The position numbers and the translations under genes are program-made. The notes beneath the pieces were generated by a model. That model was not told where the DNA came from and made no database searches. It saw nothing but the letters and a program-made list of their open reading frames with translations. Shown here piece by piece: positions 24,743 through 35,534 of a DNA stretch of 64,000 nt (position 1 is the stretch's first letter; every line of letters starts with the position of its first letter). The DNA lies in NCBI RefSeq assembly GCF_036178145.1, contig NZ_CP108067.1, positions 1,984,001-2,048,000 on the forward strand, read 5' to 3'. The stretch comes from Streptomyces sp. NBC_00273. GTDB lineage: Bacteria; Actinomycetota; Actinomycetes; Streptomycetales; Streptomycetaceae.

Positions 24743-26242
24743 TTACCAGTTCGCCGGGGCGTAGTCCTTGAGGAAGACGCCGAACAGGTCCTCGCCGGAC
24801 TCGCCGCGCACGATCGGGTCGTAGACCCGGGCCGCGCCGTCGACCAGGTCGAGCGGGGCGTGGAAGCCCTCCTCGGCAAGGCGCAGCTTGTCGAAGTGCG
24901 GGCGCTCGTCGGTGATCCAGCCGGTGTCGACCGAGGTCATCAGGATGCGGTCGGTCTGGAACATCTCCTGACCGCTGGTCCGCGTCACCATGTTCATCGC
25001 GGCCTTGGCGGCATTGGTGTTCGGGTGCCCCGCGCCCTTGTAGCCGCGGCTGAAGACGCCTTCCATCGCCGAGACGTTGACGATGTACGCCCGCCCGTTG
25101 GCCGCCTTCCGGGCCGCGTCCGCCATGGCCGGCCGAAGCGCGCTGATCAGGATGAACGGCGACGTGTAGTTGCACAGCTGGGTCTCGAGCAGCTCCACCG
25201 GGGAGATCTGGTCGATGGTCTGCACCCAGGTGTTGCTGTCGACGACGTCGGGCAGCAGACCGCCCGCGTCGATGGCCGTGCCGGCGAGGTGCCGCTCGAG
25301 GCTGGCGTTGCCCGCGACCAGGGCGAGGTCGGCGACCTTCTGCGCCTCGAGGCCGCTCACTCCGACGGGCAGGGCCGCCAGGCCGTCGACCGCGCCGGAG
25401 TTGAAGGCGCCGATGACGTGGTGGGCGGGGAGCTCACCGGCGGGCAGCGGGGCGGCCTCCCCCTCGACGAGCGCCGCGTAGGCGCTGGGCAGGCGGCGCA
25501 CGGTCTGCGTCGCGTTGTTGATCAGGATGTCGAGCGGACCGGCCGCGGACACCTGGTCGGCGAGGGCCACCGACTGGGCCGGGTCGCGCAGGTCGATGCC
25601 GACGACCTCCAGGCGGTGCATCCAGTCCGCGGAGTCCTCCATCGCCTTGAAGCGGCGGATGGCGTCCTTGGGGAAGCGCGTGGTGATCGTGGTGTGGGCG
25701 CCGTCGCGCAGCAGCCGCAGCGCGATGTACATGCCGATCTTGGCCCGGCCGCCGGTGAGCAGCGCGCGCTTGCCGGTCAGGTCGGCGCGGGCCTCCCGCC
25801 TGGTCCGGTTCTCGACGGCGCACCCCGGGCAGAGCTGGTGGTAGAAGTAGTCGACCTCGACGTACCGCGTCTTGCAGACGTAGCAGGAGCGCGGGCGCTG
25901 GAGTATCCCGGCGATCCGGCCGGCCTCCGTGACCGAGGAGGGCAGGATGCCCTCGGTCTCGTCGTCGATGCGCTCGGCGGAGCCGGTGGCGGTGGCCTCG
26001 GTGACGGCCTTGTCGTTGGCGGTCTTGGCGGCGCGGCGCTCCTGGCGGCGGCGCTGCTTGACCGTCCGGTAGAGGCCGGCGGTGGCGCGGCGTACGGTGA
26101 TCGCGTCGGGGTGGTCGACGTCGAGCTTGTCCAGCTCGTCGAGCACGCTGAGGCAGAGGGCCAGCCGGTCGGGGTCGATGCCGGGCCCGTAGGCGGGCTC
26201 GGAGTCGTGGCCGTAGTGCTGGCTGTCTTCGGTCACCGTCAT
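24743..26242 (-). CDS. Large SDR-family oxidoreductase with N-terminal zinc-ribbon insert
   Basis: The 499-aa protein starts MTVTEDSQHYGHDSEPAYGP. The first 160 residues are a helical, charged region (VKQRRRQERRAAKTANDKAV). A zinc-ribbon-like pair of CxxC motifs follows (SCYVCKTRYVEVDYF, then LCPGCAVENR). The Rossmann domain begins with KRALLTGGRAKIGMYIALRL and DILINNATQTVRRLP. Its catalytic region, SAMEGVFSRGYKGAGHPNTN, has a Tyr/Lys pair displaced from the classical YxxxK. It ends in GVFLKDYAPANW. Substrate unknown. AAGGA precedes the ATG. Classical SDRs are about 250 aa, so this is roughly double length. Confidence 0.8.
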   Translation of the reverse strand: MTVTEDSQHYGHDSEPAYGPGIDPDRLALCLSVLDELDKLDVDHPDAITVRRATAGLYRTVKQRRRQERRAAKTANDKAVTEATATGSAERIDDETEGILPSSVTEAGRIAGILQRPRSCYVCKTRYVEVDYFYHQLCPGCAVENRTRREARADLTGKRALLTGGRAKIGMYIALRLLRDGAHTTITTRFPKDAIRRFKAMEDSADWMHRLEVVGIDLRDPAQSVALADQVSAAGPLDILINNATQTVRRLPSAYAALVEGEAAPLPAGELPAHHVIGAFNSGAVDGLAALPVGVSGLEAQKVADLALVAGNASLERHLAGTAIDAGGLLPDVVDSNTWVQTIDQISPVELLETQLCNYTSPFILISALRPAMADAARKAANGRAYIVNVSAMEGVFSRGYKGAGHPNTNAAKAAMNMVTRTSGQEMFQTDRILMTSVDTGWITDERPHFDKLRLAEEGFHAPLDLVDGAARVYDPIVRGESGEDLFGVFLKDYAPANW

Positions 26243-26533
26243 TGCCGCTGCCGTTCCTTGATCACTCGTCCGCATCCGCCTGCTGCGGAAGTCCTCAAAA
26301 GGGCAACTGTACGGATCCCACGCGCCCGGAGCCAAACCCGCTCCCGATACCCTCACCCACCGCGAGCGGGACGTCACCGTATGCGGCGGACCGGTGGCGT
26401 CGGAGCCCTGGCGGGGGTCGCTTTCCGCTGCCCGAGGGGCCACGCTGCGTACTCCCGTACTACGTCGGGAGTATGACTGATCACCACCTGTGGACGGAGG
26501 AATAGCGCAGGTGGGTCGGGCATTGTGGAGCTT

Positions 26534-28741
<2,208 letters not shown>

Positions 28742-28762
28742 TCAGGAACCGCACAACTTAAC

Positions 28763-28781
28763 GTCACGATCAGAGCGTGAC
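28763..28781 (-). promoter_or_regulatory. Inverted repeat within the predicted promoter of the Rpf gene
   Basis: GTCACG-N7-CGTGAC spans 19 bp about 45-60 bp upstream of the Rpf start codon. Read on the minus strand it overlaps a TTGTCA -35 box, 17 bp from TAAGTT (-10). Rpf genes of Streptomyces are known to be under tight transcriptional control, so this may be an operator. I see no c-di-AMP riboswitch in the short leader. Confidence 0.45.
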
Positions 28782-28918
28782 AAGAGGCGCAACGGGGCGC
28801 ACGCCGAGGGAACTTGACTGTACCTCCATGAGTAAAAGATCCACGGGGGTCCCTGCGGGGGGTAGCTTCGGTGCTCCCCGCCCACCGAAGGCACACCGAA
28901 GCAAGCAGGAGCGCACCG

Positions 28919-30364
28919 ATGAGCACCAGCACAGCCCAGATCGGCGTCACCGGACTCGCTGTCATGGGCAGCAACCTCGCCCGCAACTTCGCCCGCAACG
29001 GATTCACCGTGGCCGTCCACAACCGCACCGCGGCCAAGGCCACCGCGCTGGTCGAGGAGTTCGGGCACGAGGGCGCCTTCGTGGCGGCCGGGTCGGCGAA
29101 GGAGTTCGTCGACGCGCTGGAGCGCCCCCGGCGCATCGTCATCATGGTGAAGGCCGGGGAGCCGACCGATGCCGTGATCCGCGAGTTCGTCCCGCTCCTG
29201 GAGGAGGGCGACGTCATCATCGACGGCGGCAACGCGCACTTCGAGGACACCCGGCGCCGCGAGCGGGAACTGCGCGAGCGCGGCCTCCACTTCGTGGGTG
29301 TGGGCATCTCCGGCGGCGAGGAGGGCGCGCTGCTGGGCCCGAGCATCATGCCGGGCGGCTCGACGACGTCGTACGCCTCCCTCGGGCCGCTGCTGGAGAA
29401 GATCTCCGCGAAGGCCGCCGACGGCACGCCGTGCACCTCGCACGTGGGGCCCGACGGCGCCGGACACTTCGTCAAGATGGTGCACAACGGCATCGAGTAC
29501 GCCGACATGCAGCTCATAGCCGAGGCCTACCACCTGCTGCGCGAGGTCGCGGGCTACTCCCCCGCGAAGATCGCGGAGACCTTCCGGGCCTGGAACCGGG
29601 GGCGCCTGGACTCGTACCTGATCGAGATCACGGCGGAGGTGCTCGCCCACACGGACGCCGCGACCGGGCGCCCGTACGTCGACGTCGTGGCCGACGCCGC
29701 CGAGCAGAAGGGGACCGGCCGCTGGACCGTGCAGATCGCCCTCGACCTCGGGGTCCCGGTGTCGGGGATCGCCGAGGCGGTCTTCGCCCGCGCGGTCTCG
29801 GGCCACGCGGACCTGCGCGACGCCGCGCGCGGGCTGGCGGGCCCGACCGCTGCCGTGCTCGCACCGGAGGCCGCGGAGGCCTTCGCTGCCGATGTGGAGC
29901 AGGCGCTGTACGCGTCGAAGATCGTCTCGTACACCCAGGGCTTCCACCAGATCCGGGCCGGCAGCGAGGAGTACGGCTGGAACGTGGACCTGGGCGCCGT
30001 GGCTTCGCTGTGGCGCGGCGGCTGCATCATCCGGGCCGCGTTCCTGGACCGGATCCGGGCGGCGTACGACGCGCGGCCGCAGCTGCCGAGCCTGCTGGCG
30101 GACGCACACTTCGCCGAGGAGATCGCGGCCGCCCAGGACGGCTGGCGGTCCGTCCTGGTGGCGGCGGTGCGCCAGGGCATCCCGGTTCCCGCCTTCGCGG
30201 CCTCACTGGCCTACTACGACGCGCTGCGCGCGGAGCGGCTGCCCGCGGCCCTCACCCAGGGGCAGCGGGACTTCTTCGGAGCGCACACCTACCGTCGGAC
30301 CGACCGCGAGGGCTCGTTCCACACCCACTGGAGCGGCGACCGCTCCGAGGTCCGCACGTCGTAG
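28919..30364 (+). CDS. gnd: 6-phosphogluconate dehydrogenase, decarboxylating
   Basis: The 481-aa protein starts MSTSTAQIGVTGLAVMGSNL, the GLAVMG.NL nucleotide-binding loop of this enzyme. It contains FVGVGISGGEEGALLGPSIM (substrate loop), VGPDGAGHFVKMVHNGIEYA with the catalytic Lys, and a long helical C-terminal domain with KGTGRWTVQIALDLGVP and RRTDREGSFHTHWSGDRSE. It converts 6-phosphogluconate to ribulose 5-phosphate in the pentose phosphate pathway. HNRTAAK after the first fold is typical of NADP-specific enzymes. Length is normal for the long form. AGGAG (28907-28911) precedes the ATG. It is divergent from the Rpf gene. Confidence 0.95.
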   Translation: MSTSTAQIGVTGLAVMGSNLARNFARNGFTVAVHNRTAAKATALVEEFGHEGAFVAAGSAKEFVDALERPRRIVIMVKAGEPTDAVIREFVPLLEEGDVIIDGGNAHFEDTRRRERELRERGLHFVGVGISGGEEGALLGPSIMPGGSTTSYASLGPLLEKISAKAADGTPCTSHVGPDGAGHFVKMVHNGIEYADMQLIAEAYHLLREVAGYSPAKIAETFRAWNRGRLDSYLIEITAEVLAHTDAATGRPYVDVVADAAEQKGTGRWTVQIALDLGVPVSGIAEAVFARAVSGHADLRDAARGLAGPTAAVLAPEAAEAFAADVEQALYASKIVSYTQGFHQIRAGSEEYGWNVDLGAVASLWRGGCIIRAAFLDRIRAAYDARPQLPSLLADAHFAEEIAAAQDGWRSVLVAAVRQGIPVPAFAASLAYYDALRAERLPAALTQGQRDFFGAHTYRRTDREGSFHTHWSGDRSEVRTS

Positions 30365-30376
30365 CCGCTCGCCGCA

Positions 30377-30556
30377 CTAGCTGAGGGGCCCGGGCTGAGG
30401 GATCGGCGCGGGCCCCGGCGGCGCGGGGACCGGGTCCGGCTCGGGCACCGGGGCGGGCACGGGCGGCACGGGCCGGGGAATGGGCTCGGGATCGGGGAAG
30501 GGGCCCGGCCCCGGGACGGGCGGCTGCGTTCCTTCTACATCTCGCTTTCGCACCAT
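30377..30556 (-). CDS. Proline-rich small protein (59 aa)
   Basis: From ATG 30556, with GGAAGG upstream, the peptide reads MVRKRDVEGTQPPVPGPGPF and then little but Pro with Asp, Glu, Ala and Val, ending PAPIPQPGPLS. It has no signal peptide. Low-complexity Pro-rich ORFs arise easily in high-GC DNA, so this is only moderately supported by its ribosome-binding site. It is convergent with gnd. A GTG at 30565 is an alternative start. Confidence 0.45.
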   Translation of the reverse strand: MVRKRDVEGTQPPVPGPGPFPDPEPIPRPVPPVPAPVPEPDPVPAPPGPAPIPQPGPLS

Positions 30557-30595
30557 ACGGCCCACCTTCCCGCGATTCCGGCCGATATGCCTGCC

Positions 30596-31225
30596 CTACG
30601 CGGCCGAGCGCATCGCCAGGCCCGCGGCCAGGCCCGGAGCCGGGCTGGAGAGCACCGGGAGCGGGCTCGTGGCCAGGTCCGCGGCCCCGACCATGGAGGC
30701 CTGGGCCAACACGATGACGTCCGCGCCGGTGACGGAGTCGGCGGCCGCGGCGACGCGGGCGAGGTAGCCGGCGGTGTCCCCGACCTCGAAGCGGTCCCAG
30801 GCGCCGGCGACCAGGTGCGTTTCGATCGACACGGGCCGTTCACCGGCCTCCTCGGCCAGCAGTTCGCAGGTCGGGGCGAGGGTCGACTCCAGGGCGGCCA
30901 GTACGGCGATCCGCGTCCCCGCCCGGACCGCGGCGGCCGCCATCGGCCGGTCCACCCGGAGTACCGGGACGCCGAGCGCCGGAGCCAGCAGCTCCGCGGT
31001 CGCCCCGATGGTCGAGCAGGTGACCAGCACGGGCGACCCCGTGTGCGGGAGCAGCAGCCCCCGGAGGGCCGGAGCCACCGACTCCGGCCCTTCGGCGCGG
31101 GCCCGGTCCAGCAGCTCCGGCACCACCAGGTGCCCGAGGACGGCCCCCGGATGGTTCCGGTCGCGCAGGGCGTCGAAGACCGGGACGTGCACGGGCGAGG
31201 TGTGCAGCAGGAGCAGATCGGTCAC
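30596..31225 (-). CDS. Aspartate/glutamate-racemase-like protein
   Basis: The 209-aa protein starts MTDLLLLHTSPVHVPVFDAL. It has the two cysteine regions of the Asp/Glu/hydantoin racemase fold: SPVLVTCSTIGATAELLAPA carries the first Cys, but the second position reads VIVLAQASMVGAADLATSPL, with Ala where the partner Cys is expected. A one-Cys version cannot act as a normal two-base racemase and may be a maleate-isomerase-like or decarboxylase-like relative. It is the last gene of the panD-GNAT operon, and its GTG overlaps the GNAT stop by 4 bp (GTGA). Confidence 0.75.
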   Translation of the reverse strand: MTDLLLLHTSPVHVPVFDALRDRNHPGAVLGHLVVPELLDRARAEGPESVAPALRGLLLPHTGSPVLVTCSTIGATAELLAPALGVPVLRVDRPMAAAAVRAGTRIAVLAALESTLAPTCELLAEEAGERPVSIETHLVAGAWDRFEVGDTAGYLARVAAAADSVTGADVIVLAQASMVGAADLATSPLPVLSSPAPGLAAGLAMRSAA

Positions 31226-31563
31226 ACGAGGTCGGGGGACGCGGCGAGCTGCGCCTTGGCCGCCCGTACGACCTCGGCGGCCGGCTCGGGCGCCTCGTCG
31301 GGGTGTTTGGCAGCCCAGCTCGCCGCATACGGGCAGAGCGGCACCACGGGCACCCCCTCGGCAGCGGCGATCCCGTAGAAGGTCCTCACCAGCCCGCCCG
31401 CGATACCGCGGCCCTCGTGCCCCTGCTCGACGATGGTGTGCACCGCGACAAGGGCGTGGGGCGCGTCGGCGAGCACGAAGTACGCGATGTGGCCGACCAC
31501 CGCCCCGTCCTCGACGGCGAGCAGCCGTCCGGCCTCACGGTCGTCCTGGAACTCGATCGACAT
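31222..31563 (-). CDS. Short GNAT-family N-acetyltransferase
   Basis: The 113-aa protein starts MSIEFQDDREAGRLLAVEDG. It has the compact YjdJ-like GNAT pattern: VVGHIAYFVLADAPHALVAV, the acetyl-CoA pyrophosphate loop region VEQGHEGRGIAGGLVRTF, and VPLCPYAASWAAKHPDE, where the C-terminal CPY...W..KHP is diagnostic of this subfamily. The substrate is unknown. It lies 15 bp downstream of panD and overlaps the racemase-like gene. E. coli PanZ, a GNAT-fold protein, is required for PanD maturation, so a partner role here is worth considering. Confidence 0.85.
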   Translation of the reverse strand: MSIEFQDDREAGRLLAVEDGAVVGHIAYFVLADAPHALVAVHTIVEQGHEGRGIAGGLVRTFYGIAAAEGVPVVPLCPYAASWAAKHPDEAPEPAAEVVRAAKAQLAASPDLV

Positions 31564-31578
31564 GATCCCCGACTCCCC

Positions 31579-31998
31579 TCAGACAGCCACAGCGTGCGGG
31601 CTGCGCCGCTGGTCCGTACCCGGCACCGGAGCGGACGGGTCCGCACCCAGCTCGACGATCCGGTTGTCACCGTCCACGTGCACGACGCGGGGCTCGAACG
31701 CCCGGGCCTCGGCATCCTCGACCTGCGCGTAGCTGATGAGGATGACCAGGTCCCCGGGGTGCACCAGGTGGGCGGCGGCGCCGTTGATCCCGATCACCCC
31801 GGACCCGCGCTCCCCTTCGATGACGTAGGTCTCCAGCCGCGCCCCGTTGGTGATGTCCACGATGTGGACGAGCTCTCCGGGCAGCAGATCGGCCGCGTCC
31901 AGCAGGTCGGCGTCGACGGTGACGGAGCCGACGTAGTGCAGGTCGGCCTGGGTGACGGTAGCCCGGTGGATCTTGGACTTGAACATGGTGCGCATCAT
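31579..31998 (-). CDS. panD: Aspartate 1-decarboxylase proenzyme
   Basis: The 139-aa protein starts at ATG 31998 behind GGGAG and reads [29 protein letters not shown] follows, with the Gly24-Ser25 self-cleavage site that generates the pyruvoyl cofactor. Also present are [20 protein letters not shown] and [20 protein letters not shown], all canonical PanD. It decarboxylates L-aspartate to beta-alanine for pantothenate and coenzyme A. It is the first gene of a three-gene operon with a GNAT and a racemase-like gene. Upstream lie about 290 bp of non-coding DNA before the IS110 remnant. Confidence 0.95.
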   Translation of the reverse strand: MMRTMFKSKIHRATVTQADLHYVGSVTVDADLLDAADLLPGELVHIVDITNGARLETYVIEGERGSGVIGINGAAAHLVHPGDLVILISYAQVEDAEARAFEPRVVHVDGDNRIVELGADPSAPVPGTDQRRSPHAVAV

Positions 31999-32289
31999 GT
32001 AGTAACTCCCGAAATGTCTGCTCCCTGCCTGCTTTCCGCAGGTCAAGGGCGATGCCCGGAGCCTACAACGATCCGCAAGTCCGGTCAGCTTTCCCCAGGT
32101 CTTTCAGGACTCGCGCTGACTGATTGCTGACTCTTCTGGCGCATCATCGGGCAGCGCGGGGACTGCTCGGACCGAGGTGCTCGTGATCACAGACAGCTAA
32201 CAGGCGTCTTCATCGAGAACACAGTGAAGACGGCAAGGGATTCAGCGGAAGTCGGCGCCTCGCGCACGTCGCAGCCCCACACGCCGCGG

Positions 32290-32500
32290 GCGATCGACGG
32301 CGACGACGACCTGGCCGGCGTGGCCGCTCGGGTCGCGAACCGGCTCCACGGCCCCCTGACCCAGATCCATGCGGCGCCGGAACGGGTCCTGGGCCGCGGT
32401 TGCAGCAGCCGGCCGTGTTGACTCTGCTGGAGCGGTTCGGGTCACCGGCCCGGATACACAAGGCCGGCAGACGGTGACCGGTCGCCCTGCTGCGGCCGCA
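32290..32500 (+). pseudogene. IS110-family transposase fragment
   Basis: The + strand reads ARVANRLHGPLTQIHAAPER, then VLGRG. After a frameshift it continues LQQPAVLTLLERFGSPARIH, then KAGRR, an in-frame stop and PVALLRPQRRA. This matches the middle of IS110 transposases (ANR.R.LLTQIHPALERVLG, HPAVL.LLER..SP...AG). Both the N-terminal RuvC-like part and the C-terminal serine region are missing. It abuts the RHS remnant on the opposite strand, suggesting insertion or recombination there. Confidence 0.65.
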
Positions 32501-32514
32501 GCGCCGTGCGCGAC

Positions 32515-33270
32515 ACCCTGCGACGCGGGGTCATGGGCATAGGCGAGTGTGTGCCCGTTGAAGTCGGTCTCCGAGGCCAACTGTCCGGTGGAGTCATAGC
32601 CGTAGCGCCAGGTGAGGCCCTGGGCGTTGGTGACCTCGGTCAGGCGGAGCTCGGAGTCGTGCCGGAAATCGTGCCGGACACCATCGGGTGCGGTGCGGGC
32701 CGCGGGAAGGTCGAAGTGGGTGTACTCGACGGTCGTGGTCCGACCCAGCGGGTCCGTCTCGGCAAGGACGCGGTCGTAGGCGTCGTAGGCGAACGAGGAC
32801 GACATGTAGCCGTCCGGTCCGATGGTTTCCACGACGCAGCCGGCGCCGTCGTACACGTACCGGAAGGTCGAGCCGTTGCGGGTCGGTCCACGAGGTGATG
32901 CGGTCGGCGTCGTCGTAGGTGAAGCGGAGCGGCAGGCCGCAGGAGTTGGTGACGGCGTTCGGGTTGCCTCGCTCGTCGCAGTTGTACGCCAGAACGGTGA
33001 CGGTCCCGACGGAGTGCGCGGCAGGAGCGACTCGATGCGCCCCCGGCCGGTGACGGCCTGCGCCTGGTAGCCGCCGTCATGGCTGACCGTGGCGGGTGCG
33101 TCGGCGCTCTGCCGGCTGTAGGTGATGCCGTTGCCGTTGCGGTCGTCGATCTCGGTGAGCCAGTACGCCGGCGAGGCGTTGTACGGGCTGCCCGTGAAGT
33201 ACCGCGCGGTGCCGGTGTGCGGGTCGGTTGTCCGGTACGTCGTGTGCGCGGAGCCCCGGCGTAGGCTCAC
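32515..33270 (-). pseudogene. RHS/YD-repeat protein fragment
   Basis: Minus-strand codons from 33270 read TDPHTGTARYFTGSPYNASP and YWLTEIDDRNGNGITYSRQS. The frame is lost near 33018 and regained near 32880, continuing GSTFRYVYDGAGCVVETIGP, SFAYDAYDRVLAETDPLGRT and LTWRYGYDSTGQLASETDFN. These are tandem YD repeats of RHS proteins, which form a shell around a C-terminal toxin. Only about 240 residues of what is normally a 1500-2200-residue protein remain, with two frameshifts and no toxin tip. Confidence 0.7.
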
Positions 33271-33304
33271 CGATGCGGACCGCCGGGCGCTGTCGCTGCC
33301 CGGC

Positions 33305-33613
33305 TCAGGGCCTGCAGCGCCGTGACCCCGGCCAGCGCAAGTGTGGTGGGTGCGGCCGCCAGCAGCCGGGCGGGCAGGGAGACCTGCTCGGCCCAGGTAC
33401 CGCGGCTGGTGGCGACCTGTGCGGACATCGCCACCCCGAGGTGGCGGGGAGTTGGGGCCCGACTTCCCCTGCGCAGGTTTTCCAGTCCACCGGGTTCAGG
33501 CTGCTGGCGACGGTACGGATCAGTACTTCGCCGACTCCTGGAGTGGGCTGGGGAACCTCCCGGACGGACAGGACTTCGGGCCCGCCGTGACGAGCGATCT
33601 GGATCGCGTACAT
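33305..33613 (-). pseudogene. NADP-dependent quinone/zinc-less alcohol oxidoreductase, N-terminal remnant
   Basis: The frame starts MYAIQIARHGGPEVLSVREV, PQPTPGVGEVLIRTVASSLN and PVDWKTCAGEVGPQLPA, an excellent N-terminus of the medium-chain NADPH:quinone reductase family. Immediately afterwards the frame shifts. Other frames carry pieces like RTGRHQPRYLGRAG and LPARPAAG that correspond to the next part of the fold, so the gene is broken by indels. It starts 35 bp downstream of the MFS gene and was probably once in one operon with it. Confidence 0.65.
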
Positions 33614-33647
33614 GGCGACCTCCTATGCGAGGGGAGTGGACAGGGAA

Positions 33648-34835
33648 TCAGGTGACCGAAGCTTCGTGTGCGGCGTCCTTCACCGACGTCCGTGTCCGGG
33701 GCAGGACGAGATGGGTCAGGGCCAGTCCGATCAGGCTCAGTACCGCGCCCGCCAGGCCGGTCCACCGCAGAGCGCCGGCGGCGACGATCGCGCCGCCGAT
33801 GACCGAGCCCGCTGCGGCCCCGAGGTTGAAGGCACCCACGTTGACGGAGACCGCCAAATTGGGGGCGGCGCCCGCGTGGTGCAGGATCAGTCCCTGCAGC
33901 GGGGCGATGGTCGCGGTGGCGAGCAGGCCGAGTACCAGGACCGCGGCCACCGCGGTGGGCTGCCACACCACGGCGAACGGGACGAGCAAGAGCGTCCCGG
34001 CCAGCCCGCCGAAGACCCCGCGTACGGTGGCGCTCATCGACTTGTCGGTCAGCTTTCCGGCCGTGAGGTTGCCGAGGAAGCTGCCCGCGCCGTAGGCGAG
34101 CAGCAGACCGGAGACCGCCTCGGCGGAGAAGCCGGAGACGCGGGTCAGCAGCGGGGCGATGTAGGTGAACACCGTGGCGACGCCGGAGAAGCCCACCGCG
34201 GTGGTGGCGATGGCGAGCATGACCGGCCGACGTGCCACTACGCGTATCTCTTCGCGCAGTCGCGTGGACGGTGCTTCCTGCCGGGGCAGTACGGCGGCAA
34301 GCAGCACGGTGCCCACCAGGGACAGAACCGTCAGCACGGCGAACGGAGCCCGCCATCCGGCGCCCTGCCCGAGCAGTGACCCCAGGGGTACTCCGAGGAG
34401 CGTGGCCACGGTGAAGCCGGAGGCGACGGTGGCGATGGCCGAGCCCGTCTTCTCGGCCGGGACCACCCGGGTCGCCGTCACCAGCGCCAGGGCCAGGAAC
34501 GCGGCGTGACTGAGCGAGGAGACCACGCGGCCCACCAGGAGCAGGCCGAACGACGGCGCCACGGCGCTGATCGCACTGCCCGCCGCGAACAGCAGCATCA
34601 GGCCGATGGCGAGCCCCTTGCGCGGCAGACGCGAGGTCAGCAGGGCCATGAGCGGCCCTCCGATCACGACTCCGAGCGCGTATGCGGTCACCGCTTGTCC
34701 GGCGGTGCCCACAGAGACATCCAGATCAGCGCCGACCTGGGGCAACAGTCCGGCGATCAGGTACTCCGAAGTACCCACGACAAAGACGCTCGCGCACAAC
34801 GCGGCGAGCGTCGCGAAACCCTTGTTCACCTTCAT
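33648..34835 (-). CDS. MFS transporter (DHA1 efflux type) under MerR control
   Basis: The 395-aa protein has twelve predicted membrane helices. The first half carries SEYLIAGLLPQVGADLDVSV and the loop-2/3 region MALLTSRLPRKGLAIGLMLL, then GRVVSSLSHAAFLALALVTA. This pattern is typical of the AraJ/chloramphenicol-resistance branch of drug:H+ antiporters. It is divergent from a MerR regulator across 79 bp holding a stretched-spacer promoter, so it is likely induced by the compound that the MerR protein senses. A broken quinone-reductase gene follows it. Confidence 0.88.
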   Translation of the reverse strand: MKVNKGFATLAALCASVFVVGTSEYLIAGLLPQVGADLDVSVGTAGQAVTAYALGVVIGGPLMALLTSRLPRKGLAIGLMLLFAAGSAISAVAPSFGLLLVGRVVSSLSHAAFLALALVTATRVVPAEKTGSAIATVASGFTVATLLGVPLGSLLGQGAGWRAPFAVLTVLSLVGTVLLAAVLPRQEAPSTRLREEIRVVARRPVMLAIATTAVGFSGVATVFTYIAPLLTRVSGFSAEAVSGLLLAYGAGSFLGNLTAGKLTDKSMSATVRGVFGGLAGTLLLVPFAVVWQPTAVAAVLVLGLLATATIAPLQGLILHHAGAAPNLAVSVNVGAFNLGAAAGSVIGGAIVAAGALRWTGLAGAVLSLIGLALTHLVLPRTRTSVKDAAHEASVT

Positions 34836-34842
34836 GCCGCAG

Positions 34843-34874
34843 ACGCTAAAGTCTCACATCGGTATGAGAGTCAA
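34843..34874 (-). promoter_or_regulatory. MerR-type promoter of the MFS gene (20-bp spacer with dyad)
   Basis: On the minus strand TTGACT (-35, 34869-34874) and TAGCGT (-10, 34843-34848) are separated by 20 bp, longer than normal. The dyad TCTCA-N8-TGAGA (34852-34869) fills the spacer. This is the classical arrangement in which a MerR protein twists an over-long spacer to activate transcription. Confidence 0.7.
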
Positions 34875-34914
34875 GTCGAACGGGCAAAGCCCGCGCGACC
34901 ATCAGGAGGTCCGT

Positions 34915-35304
34915 GTGCGCATCGGTGAGCTGTCCCGACGGACCGGCGTGGCCGTGCACCTGCTGCGCTACTACGAGGAACAGGGTCTGCTCCACCCGCA
35001 GCGGCGCCCCAGCGGATACCGGGAATACGTCGAAGAGGACGTTGCCATCGTCCGCCGCATCCGCAGCCTGCTGGCCGCGGGCCTGGGCACCTCAACGATC
35101 ACCACGGTCCTGCCGTGCCTGCGGGACGCCGGCGACCGCCTCGTCCCCACCTGCTCGGACCTGCTCGCCGACCTCCACCAGGAGCGCGACCGCATCGCTC
35201 GGGTCATCAGCGACCTCCAGACCTCCATGGACGCACTCAATGACGTCATCGCTGCGGCCCCGGCCGACGTCACTCGCCGGGCACTGGCCTCACTCGACGT
35301 GTAA
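34915..35304 (+). CDS. MerR-family transcriptional regulator
   Basis: The 129-aa protein starts at GTG 34915 behind AGGAGG (34904-34909). MRIGELSRRTGVAVHLLRYY and EEQGLLHPQRRPSGYREYVE form the winged helix-turn-helix of the family, with the invariant RYYE and the R.Y/GYR motifs. The coiled-coil dimer helix follows (LADLHQERDRIARVISDLQT). The C-terminus is too short for a drug-binding domain and shows one Cys in CSDLLADL and one in LPCLRD. The inducer is unknown. It likely controls the divergent MFS exporter through the operator in the 79-bp gap. Confidence 0.9.
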   Translation: MRIGELSRRTGVAVHLLRYYEEQGLLHPQRRPSGYREYVEEDVAIVRRIRSLLAAGLGTSTITTVLPCLRDAGDRLVPTCSDLLADLHQERDRIARVISDLQTSMDALNDVIAAAPADVTRRALASLDV

Positions 35305-35534
35305 ACGAATCGGCTCTCACAAACGACCCTTTCCCGGAGCAAGGTCAAGAACGGTCGACGGGGGCGGTCCGAAGCGCCGATTCGCTGTCACAACTCGTTC
35401 TCGCTCAAAAGTGGAAGCAGGCCTGTTCTGGGAATTTCCACCCCTGCCCACGCCGTCACGCAGCTCCAGGTTCACCCTGCCGCTCGCGCTCCGGCGCGGC
35501 CGCTGGCACCTATCACACCGGGCGCTTCACCAAG

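Noticed and set aside
26473..26505. Ten-codon leader peptide (MTDHHLWTEE) before the DMT transporter
   Set aside because: It has His-His and one Trp but no attenuator hairpins; a chance frame is more likely.
32224..32421. Stand-alone 65-aa protein
   Set aside because: It is the frameshifted middle of an IS110 transposase, reported as a pseudogene.
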